Below, piece after piece: positions 10,501 through 22,500 of a DNA stretch of 64,000 nucleotides (the stretch's first letter is position 1; every line of letters starts with the position of its first letter). Both the position numbers and the translations under genes were made by a program. The notes beneath the pieces are model-generated. The model searched no databases. It worked only from the letters and a program-made list of their open reading frames with translations, and was not told the origin of the DNA. The stretch comes from Tipula vernalis (taxonomy: Eukaryota > Arthropoda > Insecta > Diptera > Tipulidae), in assembly GCA_958295665.1 (NCBI GenBank), contig OY282558.1, positions 339,175,106-339,239,105 of the forward strand, given 5' to 3'.

Positions 10501-13500
10501 TTTATGCGAAACAATATTCAAAGATTATTGTCCAAAATTTCTTTTCTCATTCTTATATTGTAAATTTTTTTTCACCACGGTGTGTCAATTAATTTTTTTT
10601 GATTTTGATTTCGCGAAAAGTTCCGCGATAGGGTTGTTTTGTTTTGTTGTAACAATTAAGTCTGGTTATTTCTGTGATTAACAACGTGTGCATTTATTTA
10701 TTTTTATTTATTTAATAATTTTTTTTTCTTATCATCATTATAAATTTCAACGAGCCCCTCCAATACGAAGTGGCACGCTCGCCCCGTAATTGGAGGGTAT
10801 CTCGAGGCCAAGTGCCCTGATCTTTTAAATTTTCAATTTAAGGTAACCATCCCTGTTATTTACAATTATTATTACATTTTATTGTTCTTTTACATTTTCA
10901 TTCTTGTTTCACCAATAATAATAGTCAGTCGGTCGAAAAGTGTGTAACATCACTCGGTATACTTAGTATCAATTAGAAAAATCTTTGGGGTATTTAATCT
11001 CGTACTTCGAAAAATTTTATTAAAATTATTTCTGCTCATAAATTGCTTCATTGCTTTTGTCACAATGGGCAATGGTAACGATACCAAAGAGAACAATCAA
11101 TCAGAACCCCAAAACATGGATACTAGTGGTCAACCACCCTTGGAGATTTCAGCCACAAGTAGCAAAGTAAAGCTACAACCATTCTGGCCGCATAAAGCGA
11201 ATAACTGGTTCTTGTTGGCAGAGATCCAATTCGATCTCCAAGGCGTGAAGTCAGAAAAGCAAAAATTCTTACACACATTGTCGTCTTTGTCGCCAGAGAC
11301 GTGCGACAGTATATCAGATTTTTTGACGAATCCACCACAAATAGAACAATACACTATTTTGAAAAAAACTTTGTTGGAAAGATTAGCGCCGTCGTCTGAG
11401 AGGCAGTTAGAAGCTCTCATCACGGGCCGAGATATCGGCGATCGTAAGCCATCTGACGCGCTGAGACAAATTCGTACATTGGCCGGAGGGAATTTTAATG
11501 AATCAATAATTAAATCACTCTGGATCAGGAAGATGCCAGAGATCATTAAAATCGCTCTCATTGCTCAGCCAGACTCATTAGGGACTGATGCTCTGGCTAG
11601 AACCGCCGATAAAATGTTCGAACATATTGCTATTCACCAACAAAATAATGATATAAATCAGATTAATAGACAATCTCGGTCTACAACACGCATTGATCGT
11701 GTCCCATCTAGCAGTCAGAACACTGACTCACTGGAGAATCGAATCGCTCGGCTCGAGGCAAAGTTAGACAATCTGTTCCGAGACCGATCAATGGGACAAC
11801 GAGAATCGTCTCGTTCACGATCGCGATCGCGCAGCTCAAGTAACTACTCTCGCCGTCACGGCAGATGTTGGTACCACGTCAAGTTTGGTCCAGCTGCAAA
11901 GAAGTGCGTGCCACCTTGCAACTTCTCTACGTCGCAACCATCGACGTCTCAGCATATCAACAAGCTTGATGCTGAAGAGAAAAGTTCAAAAAACTACCAG
12001 CAAACAGGGTAGGGACCCCAATAAACCCCAATCAATATACATCTCGTTTATTTGTAATCGACAAAATAACTTATTTAGTCGACACTGGCGCTGACCTTTC
12101 GGTTATTCCAGTTTACAATTATAGAAGTGAGTTTAATCTTCTAAAAAGAAATTCAAATCTAGTTTTGTCGGCCGCCAATGGCACTGAAATTCATACTTAT
12201 GGCACAAAGTTGCTTCAGTTGGATTTGGGACTAAAACGAACCTTCACGCATGCTTTCATTTTGGCTGCTGTGAATCGTCCCATCATTGGCGCCGACTTCT
12301 TGTGTAAATTCGGACTTTTGGTTGATCTTAAGAATAAACGGCTGGTTGATTCAGCGACAAAGCTGTCAATCAATGCCAACATGGTTCACGTCGACACACC
12401 GACCCCGATCCATTATTCTATCACCGACGGCTACGGCACTTTGCTAAAAAAGTTTCCTCAACTAACAGCAGAGCCGAACTATAAATTGCCAGTCCGACAC
12501 AATGTGGTCCATCACATTGTCACAGCAGGACATCTGTCTGTATCAAGACCAAGAAGACTAGATCAAGTCCGCCATAAAGCCGCATTTACGGAATTTCAGC
12601 ATATGGTGGAATTAGGGATTTGCAGGCCATCTGCATCTCCCGTATCATGTCCATTACACATGGTTAAGAAAAAAGATTTCGATTGGAGACCATGTGGGGA
12701 TTATACGGTTGAACACCGTGACTATACCGGATCGTTATCCGATTCCCCACATTCAAAATTGCTCTATGCACTTGCATGGATGCAAAATTTTCTCAAAAAT
12801 CGATCTTGTCAGAGCATATCATTTGATTCCCGTTTCACCTGAAGACGTTTTCAAAACGGCAATAACAACTCCCTTTGGCCTCTTCGAATTCACTCGAATG
12901 CCATTCGGTCTACGTAATGCCGCCCAAACGTTTCAGCGTTTTATGAACGAAGTCGTTCGAAACTTAGATTTTGTTTTCGTCTACATTGACGATATTCTTG
13001 TGGCATCGCAAACTGAGGAACAGCACAAACTCCACCTGGAACAACTCTTCCAAAGATTAACTGAGTTTGATGTTCACATCAACAGTTCCAAATGCGTCTT
13101 TGGCGTATCAACTCTTGATTTCCTTAGCCACAAAATAACCCCTAATGGTATTCTGCCGTCTGAAGAACGAATTAACGCCATTAGAGAATTTCCAACTCCA
13201 AGCTCAATTAAGCACATTCAGCGGTTCATCGGGATGGTAAACTACTACCACCGATTTATACCAAAGCTCGCTGAGATACTCGCACCAGTTCACAGCCATT
13301 TGGTCGTACTTCTACGTAAACCCAAAACACCCAAGAATTTCTCTTGGACTGACGAATGTGAGCAAGCATTCAAGTCACTTAAGGCTGAACTTGCGAAAAT
13401 AACACTGCTTGCACACCCATTGAGCGATTCGAAACTAAGTTTAACTACTGACGCATCTAACACTGCCGTTGGGACAGTACTGCAACAGTACAATAACGAA

Positions 13501-16500
13501 TGTTGGGAGCCATTGGGATTTTTCTCAAAGAAACTTTCGGATGCTGAAAAAAAATATTCTGCATTCGATCGGGAATTACTCGCAATATATCTGGCAGTAA
13601 AACACTTCAGATATTTTGTCGAAGGTCGGGACTTCACCATTTTTACCGACCATAAACCTCTGACTAGAGCAATTCAGTCTAAAACTGAACGTAATCCGAG
13701 GCAAGCTCGCCATTTGGATTATATTAGTCAATTTACCACGGACATTCAGCATGTTCACGGACATGACAACGTTGTTGCAGATACACTCTCTCGCACAACG
13801 GACAATGAAACGGCCGCAGTCGAAACACAATTCGACTTAAACAAAATCGCAATTGCACAAAAAGCTGACCTAGAACTTCAGAATTTATTTTCTGGTTCCG
13901 AATGTCGCTCCGGTTCATCAACGCAACTGGCGCTTTATAAATTGCCTGGCCTCGAAATCATCTACGAAACATCAACTGGGTACAATCGCCCATTTATCGT
14001 AGAATCACTGCGTCGAACTATCTTTGACACTTTACATAACATTTCGCATCCTGGTGTCCGTGCTACTCGTAAGTTGATTACTGCTCGATATTTTTGGCCT
14101 AGTATGAACAAAGACGTAAGCCATTGGGCTCAGTCTTGTTTATCCTGCCAACGTGCCAAAGTTCAACGGCATACTAAATCATCCCATGGACAATTCCAAA
14201 TACCATCAGGTCGTTTTGAACATATCCATATAGATATAGTAGGACCACTTCCTCCATCTAATGGATATACTTACCTGCTCACCTGTGTCGATCGATTCAC
14301 TCGCTGGCCCGAAGCCTATTGCATGACTAATATGTCAGCTGCAACCATTGCCTTGACTTTTGTCAACAATTACGTTTCACGATTCGGCGTGCCCCTTAAT
14401 ATCACAACTGATCAAGGAACGCAGTTTGAGTCAAAGCTTTTTACCGAGTTAACAAAACTCCTTGGCTCACATCGTATTCGTACAACGGCTTATCACCCTC
14501 AAGCCAATGGCATGGTCGAACGTTTTCACCGGCAACTCAAAGCCGCGTTAATGGCCAGAGGGAACACAATCAATTGGTCTTCGGAAATACCCATCGTACT
14601 ACTGGGAATTCGAGCAACAGTGAAAGAAGATCTGAAGTGCTCACCAGCTGAAATGGTTTATGGACAAACCATCAAGCTACCCGGTGAGTTCTTCGTTGAA
14701 AATCCTCTCTCACCTTTACCAACTAGCGACACAGTCATCGATCAACTCCGTGACACAATGCAAAACCTTATCCCAAAATCAACTCGGCAAGCCAAACAAG
14801 ATGACGTTTTTGTTCCCAAGTCACTTGCCAACTGTGATTTTGTGTTCGTAAGAACGGACAAGGTTCGCACAGGCTTATCTCCTCCTTATGAAGGGCCGTT
14901 TAAAGTTATTCGACGCCTTCGGAAGCAATTCACCGTGTCAATTAATTAAAAAAACCAAACAATTTCAATTGACCGGCTCAAACCGGCTTACGGCATACTA
15001 TGTTCCACTGATGCGAAATCAGTTTCTCGACAACATAAATCAGTTCGTTTTCAGCCTAACACTGAACTTCTTAAGAAGGGGGACTTACTTGCGGGGGAGT
15101 CCTGTAGCGGCTCACTCATTCAATTTATATAAATTAATTGTTTACTTATATAAATTGACATTAGCTCACCACGACAATATAGGGTTAGCGCACAAAATAT
15201 TTTTTGTGTGGCTTACTGTCATCTAGCGAAATTAGATGGACAATAGAAAATATAATTGAACACTAAATTATATTTTTCTGTTTTTACTCTTTAAAAAACG
15301 AGTGTTTAAACATAGTGGTGAAAAATTATATTTTATTAAATCAAGTGTAATCCTGAATTTATAAATTAAAACGTGTATTAACACAAACAAAATAAATTAG
15401 CATTTAATAAATTGAAACCACAAGAGTGTCCGTGAAATTATTAGTGCTACAACCTCTACAAATACTTGTTCGTACGCTTGCACTTTGGTGAAAATTAACA
15501 CTAGCACATTAACAATTTATTATTTGTTGTACTCCTATTTTCAACTAACCGTAAATTACGAAATTTTTTTTAGTGTAAAAGTTAATTAATCGTACTTTTT
15601 TCATGGAGAATGAAATATTGTCCAGTTAATTAAAAATGTGTTATTCTCGTACCAAAAATAGTGTAGTAATTAAAAAATTGATCATTAAATCCGACCCAAT
15701 CATTGAGTTCATTGCTGTTAAACTCAAACTAGGTGCATTTTACTTAATAATTAGCACAGTCTACTTTCCTCTAGAGCCATCCTCGATATTTTGTCAAGAT
15801 TTTGTTGACAAGTTCTCATGTAATTTATTACCTTTTATTTCTGATAACACTGACTTTGTTATTTTCGGCGATTTCAACTTTCCAGATCTAATTTGGATGA
15901 TGGTTGACAATATGTTCATTCCTGCTAATACGAATGATTCTTCCGCCTTAATTTGTGATTTTATGGCAAACATGGGTACTTCACAAATAAACAGTGTACC
16001 AAACAGCCACGGCACTTATCTGGATTTGGTTTTCTACACTAATAATAGTTCTTTTAAACTAGAATCATGCGACGACTTTGCCGGATCTTCGAGTGTTTAT
16101 CATACCCCGGTTTCATTTCAGTTGTTCTACAAAACTTCTAATAATTTAAACTTTACCAAAAATTGTACAGTATTTGATTTTTCGCACGCCGATCACAGCT
16201 CATTAAATGATTTTTTAGCTGAAGTTGATTGGGCTGGTACACTGTCAAACATTGATATCAACAGTTCATTAGATACCTTCAATGAATTGTTGAAGATTGC
16301 TTTTGAAAAATTTGTTCCTAAAAAATTAATTAGAAAGTCTCATACCCGCAACGTCCCATGGTTTACCAAAGAACTGAAACAACTTGAAGTCCTACGTAAT
16401 AAATGTCATAGGAAGTATAGGCGTACAGGGTTGGCCCATGACTTTATCCAGTTTAAGTCTTTGCGCAAGCAGTTTTGCTATCTCAACCGATTCCTCTATA

Positions 16501-19500
16501 ACAATTACATAATTGATATTGAAGACGATTTGCGATGTAATCCGAAGAATTTCTGGAGATTTGTCAAAAATAAGAACCATAATAACGGCTTGCCGCCATT
16601 TTTAGAATTCCATGGTCGAAAATCAGATAATCCAGACGCAATCTGTGGTTTTTTCGCTGAATATTTTAGCAGTGTTTTTGTTAAGGATAGCTCATTATCT
16701 CCTAAAGTAGTTAACACCAATAATTCAAAAATTGTTTTTTCAGAACTTGACGTAATGACGGCTTTGATGAACATGAACGTTTCTAAAGGTCCTGGACCAG
16801 ATGGTTTACCAGTGTCTCTATTGAAGCAGTGCGCATTTGGTTTTGCCGCTCCTTTATGCCATTTATTTAATTTGAGCCTCAGCCAAGGTAAATTTCCTGA
16901 TCTGTGGAAAACATCAAGTATCATACCGATCCACAAAAGCGGTTCCCGCAGTGATGTAACAAATTATCGTGGAATTGCAATACTGTCTTGCATTCCTAAA
17001 GTATTCGAGTCAATGGTTAACAAAGTGATCTACTTCCACTCCAAGCAACTTATTAGCACACGTCAGCATGGATTTTTTCCTGGCCGCTCAACGGTCACAA
17101 ATTTAGCGGTCTTTCAAAATAATCTAATTAATTCTGTTGCCTCGAAAGTTCAAGTCGATGTGGTCTATACCGATTTCGCTAAAGCTTTCGATAAACTTAA
17201 TCACAGGTTATTAGTGAATAAGCTCAGTGAACTTAATTGCGACATTATTCCCTTAAATTGGCTTATGTCTTATTTATCGGATCGCAAAATGTTTGTCAAG
17301 ATCAACGATACGTTCTCAGAATGTTTTATTGCGACATCTGGGGTGCCTCAAGGTGGTCACTTGGGTCCATTATTATTTTTATTGTTCATTAACAATGTTG
17401 TTGATTGCTTCAAATTCGCAGACTGTATTCTATTTGCTGACGACATGAAAATATATGCAAATATTTCATGTGAATTGGATCGCGATCACTTTCAGCGGGA
17501 CCTCAACACATTTTGCGGTTGGTGTGTTACTAACCTTATGTTTCTGAATGTTGATAAGTGTCACGTGATCACCTATTCCAGATCTAAGTCTCCTGTAGTT
17601 TTTAACTATTATCTAAATGACGTTAGTTTGAAGAGAGTTAATATGGTTACAGATTTGGGCGTTATCTTTAGCTCGGATTTAACGTTTAACTCTCACATCG
17701 ATGCGGTTGTTAATAAAGCCTTTTCGATGTTGGGGTTTATTAAAAGAAATTCGAAGGATTTTCACGACACATTAACTTTCAAGTCACTGTACACTTCATT
17801 TGTTCGTTCACAGCTTGAGTACGCGACTGTCATATGGTCTCCGTTCTATGAGTCTCATTCAATCAGAATTGAAAGTATTCAGAAACAGTTTTTGGTATTT
17901 GTTCTCAGAAAATTACCGTCTTTCGAGCGGAACAATAATTTCAGACTATCACCATATGTAGACCGATGCCGTTTTCTGGATCTCCAATCTCTAAGTGCTA
18001 GACGTACATGCGCAAGTGCCACATTTGCGCGTGACATCATTTGTGGTAAAATAGACTGTTCTGACATTCTTTCATGTTTTAATATTTATGCTCCTCAACG
18101 CAACTTACGCCCCCGGGAACTTCTTCATATTCCGACTGCAAGTAGCAACTACAGCTCCCATGGTCCTATAGTGCGCATTCAACGAGATCTCAACGCCGTA
18201 GCAGATTGTTTCGATTTCAATATTTCCAGGGATGAATTTAAAAAACGAATCGCTAAGATTTTGTTTTAAATGTCTTTTTGTTTTGTGGTTAATTGTTTGA
18301 TCTATTGATGTCGTTATATCTTTTATGCTTTTATTGTATACATTTTTTTAACTTTTTATAATGTTTTTTAATTATGTAAGCCATTTTTGCATATACATGC
18401 TGTTGGTTAGTAAATAAATAAATAAATAATAAATTGGCGAGTGAAGGTAAAAGTTTACAGGAAATTTCCAAAATAACTAATCGCCCGCGATCTTCGATTC
18501 AATATATCATCCAGAACTACAAAAAACCAAATCACTAGAGATGGTTGTTGGGCGTGGTCGCAACCAAAAGCTGACCACACCTCAAATACTTCTAATAGAG
18601 AAGGCAATAAAACAGAATCGAAAGCTTAGTGCTCCAACGATCGCTCCCAAAGTTTATCAACGCAAAAAAGGAGCGATAGAACTTCAGACAATACGCAATA
18701 TTTTGCATAAACAAGAGTATCGTCGATGTGCGACACGCCAGAAATGTATTTGCCGACAAAAAAAATATTAAAAGGGCTTGGAATATGCATTGGGATATGT
18801 GAGTGAGCCCGAAGAGTTCTCGGAAAATGTTATTCCCTCAGACGGAAGAAAATCTAACATTTTTGATTCAGATGGGCGAGTTATGGTGTGGCGGAAGCGC
18901 AACACTGAACTTGAGTAAAACATGATGGCATGATGGAAGTATAATGGTTTGAAGAGGTTTTAGCTGAAGGGGTGTAGGTCATTTGACTTTGGATATTTTG
19001 AAGGGTAATTTGTTAATAAGTGCTGAGAAAATGGGACATGGGCAAGATTTTCGCTCCGTACATGACAATGACCCGAAGCATTCGTCAAAGCTGATAAAGG
19101 AGTGGTTATTGCACAATGTAAAGTAAATACTTCCTCATCCTCCCCAGCCACCAGATCTCAACCCTATTGATAATTTATGCCATTATCTGGAACAATTAAA
19201 ATGGGTCATTGTGGAGGAATGGGCCAAAAATTTCCCCCGAAATAACTCGGAAGTTGGCTTTCTCAATGAAAAGAAGGTAGCAAAGTGTCATTTCATGAAT
19301 AGGTTACAACACGAAATATTAGACCTAACTTTTTTACCAAATTCCCTCAACTTCTTTGTGTGTATGGACAATTATTTCCGATCGTTTTAGGCGGTTTAAA
19401 TAGTAAATCTTATCAAACGTGAAAGTAACTTAATTTATATCATGATTATTATTATTTTCAGGTTCTTAAATGTAATTTGAGTTTTAAAAAAAATTAAAAC

Positions 19501-22500
19501 TTTTCTAAACAAGTTCGCCCCTCAAACGATTTTTTGATGTTCGGAAAAAACTCACATATTAACAATTCTATGACACCTATATGGGTCATGAGTTTGTGGA
19601 AAGCTGGCATGTCACATATATGTGACATGAGTTTTTGATTGCTTCTACGACACATATGTGAGACATGAGTCTTTCATTTTGACAATAAAAAGGACACATA
19701 TGTGTGACATGAGGTTTAGGTGGAACATAAATTATTTTAAGGTGTACAAGAAATTGCAAAATTCAGTATATTAGGTTTATATTTCTAAAGAGTTAATTAT
19801 GATTTACATATAAATTATATAAGCGTAAATCAGTTACAGTTTATAAAAAAAATTCAAATTTTTTATTGGGTATGTCATAGCCGAAAGCATGGATATGGGC
19901 ATAGACCGATCAACACGCCTTTAGCATCTTTGCATGTGTCACAAACGTATTTACTCGCAGCCCTTTTACCAGTTTTGTAACACATGCGGCACATCCTACG
20001 GCTGTTGGCCATGCTAGGGAAATATGCTGTATTGGAAGTTGAAGTTCCTGCGGTTTTTGGGTTCTTTTGCCGCGCTAAAATCTCCCCTAAGTACGAGGTT
20101 ATAATTTTTTTCTCTAAATTCTAGATGTGGCAATTGTCGCTGCTTGGTTTGTTTGTTATATATCCAACACGAATTCCATATTGCTATGTCTAGTATGTGA
20201 AAAAACACTTTCATGTGCCATCGCACTGAACGCCTTGGGCAAGCATAGTATGAAATCATTTGATCCGTCCTAGCGATCCCCGGCATATTAGCGTTGTAGT
20301 CTACCACTTTTGGCTTTATTATGTCCTTGTTTCTTTTTGTTATTAAATTAATAAGCTCGGCATTATGTTAGATAGAAATCATCAAAACGTCTCGCCTGTC
20401 TTTCCATTTTAACACCTTAATGTTCTTGCGGTTTCGCCGCCATGAAATTTGTACTGGCTTTAATTTACTCTTTATAACTTGAGAGGAATTGCGTTTCCTG
20501 TTCGAACGTAATGTTCCACATACATTAGTTTGATGATTCACCAAGTGCTCTGCCAGGTCAATACTGCAGTAGTAATTATCCATATACAACGTATGACCTT
20601 TATCCAAATATTCCTTCATTAGTTCAACAACAACGCCAAATACATGCCCTTTCTCGTTAGACACCGTGCCTCTTCCGGTATATATAATCATATTTATTAA
20701 AAAACCTTCGAGATTGCATAATTCATAGAATTTAATTTCGTACTTGTGCCTCTTATTCGGTATATACTGCCGGAATGACAGTCTTTCTCGCCATAACAGG
20801 AGAGCTTCATCTAATGAAAGGTTTTAAGGTGGGCTATACAATTTTTTTATGTTAGCCAGAACGTGATTTGTGAAATTTTGTATTTTGTACAATCTATTAG
20901 TTTTGACGTCGTGTTGCTCGTCATAGAAACACATACACATACACAATAGTGTTTTCTATTTAGCGGCATTAGTAGACATAAGCGAAGCATTGGTTTCAAT
21001 TCGCTACTGGTGACATCTTTCCATCTGCGAAGGTTTGAATTTGCTGATAACGGCTTATGCTCAATAATGAATTTAGCACGTGCGTTAGTCCAAGTAACTA
21101 TTTTCTCGAGCAATACATCGTCAAATATTTTCCTGAAATATTCTACTGGTTCGGCGGTTGGTGGTAGATCTATGAATATTAATTCTGCTCCAGTAAAAAC
21201 TATGTTATTTGTTTCAGACCCAACATCAGTCCACTCATCATTGTTATTTTCAGCAACATATTCTTGAACTGGTACCTCTTGCAAGTCAATTTCTACTGAG
21301 CATTCAGATGACATGCTGTCAGTATCATAGATGCGAAAGCTGCTGCCCGAATCTTCAAAGTATATTTCACTGTTGCTGGAGTCAGATTCAGATTCGTCAG
21401 ATTTATGCGCAAATTCCTTTAAAACCAAGAACCTATTATAACAGTACAACAAAAAAATCTGCAATTAACTTGAAACTCATCCAAATCAGAAAATCGGAGA
21501 GTGAATAATAAAATTACTACACCTTACAACTTTATATGCTACACAAATAACTTTGAATAATTTTTATTACACTTCAAAAATTTAGTTTTGAATGAAAAAT
21601 CGTTAATTTTTCACTATAATACGAAAAATTCTAAGTAAAAATATTATAATGCAAACAAAATACCTCTTTACTAGACAAAAATTGTCGACAAACTAACATA
21701 AAAACGTTAAATAAATCGTTATCCCTTTTCTTTGAACCAATATCGGGGGTTTCCCGAAATATGAAATTATTTCAATAAATAAAACTTTCTCATTGAAACC
21801 ATGTGACACAAATGTGTGTCATATACTCATAAAGACTAGGGCGAAACCATTCCAAAGTTATACCTATGTAAAGTTTCAGTAATTTGTGACACATATATGT
21901 ATGTAACATGAGTTTTTTGGGAAACTTGTGTCTTTGAGGGGCGAACATGTTAATCGAGTGCTGTACGGACAATTTTTTGATACAGTGTATTTACAATCAA
22001 TTTTAGTTTAAAACTACGCTTCGTTAAAAAAAACTATGCGCTAATTTTAATTACTTACTCGCTAATGAATATAACCTTAATTTATATTCATATAAGCATA
22101 TCACGTTAATATTACATTTTCATGACACAAATTTGCTACCGCCAAAGACATATGTATATAAAAGGTATGTAGCACACCTCTAATAATTACTGTAACTAAC
22201 AGCATTAGAACATTTCTTTTATTAGCCGAGAAAATTATATCTATATCATCTTCCTGAAACACTGAGAATGAAATCAACAAATTATATGGGAAATGTATAT
22301 TTATTTATATTGTTTTTAGTATAAAATAATAAAACCTATTATCAATATTAGTTCAATTCAGAAATAATAACAAACATTTCCTCTTATATGACCTACTTGT
22401 AATTTTAGGATCATGTTTCACAAAAATATACGCCAGTATCAAAACAATTATTTACCTACATAAAAACTATTGTATTTAATATTTTTATATTTCATTTAAA

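Larger units (their letters stand above)
19510..21949 (-). mobile_element. piggyBac-type transposon (2,440 bp)
   Basis: Inverted ends read CATGTTCGCCCCTCAAA on the right (minus sense) and CAAGTTCGCCCCTCAAA on the left. They are flanked by TTAA at 21950-21953 and TAAA at 19506-19509, consistent with the TTAA target of piggyBac with one later change. It lies within the Tc1 relic. Confidence 0.85.
18434..21987 (+). mobile_element. Degraded Tc1 transposon split by a piggyBac insertion
   Basis: The left part (18434-19509) encodes Tc1 transposase pieces: a helix-turn-helix region (18541-18771), then [40 protein letters not shown] and [11 protein letters not shown] in shifting frames. The right terminus resumes after the piggyBac at 21954 and ends GATACAGTG just before TA (21988-21989). 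The terminal TACGGACAATT has a subterminal echo TATGGACAATT near 19365, as in Tc1 elements with repeated binding sites. The 5' end is cut off at the tail of the non-LTR element. Confidence 0.75.

Noticed and set aside
19502..19517. 8-bp target duplication AACAAGTT/AACATGTT for the piggyBac
   Set aside because: The element ends align better with a TTAA target (TAAA left, TTAA right), the family rule; the octamers are then part of the inverted ends.
21010..21508. Plus-strand frames at 21010-21267 and 21209-21508
   Set aside because: Antisense shadows of the piggyBac transposase N-terminus.
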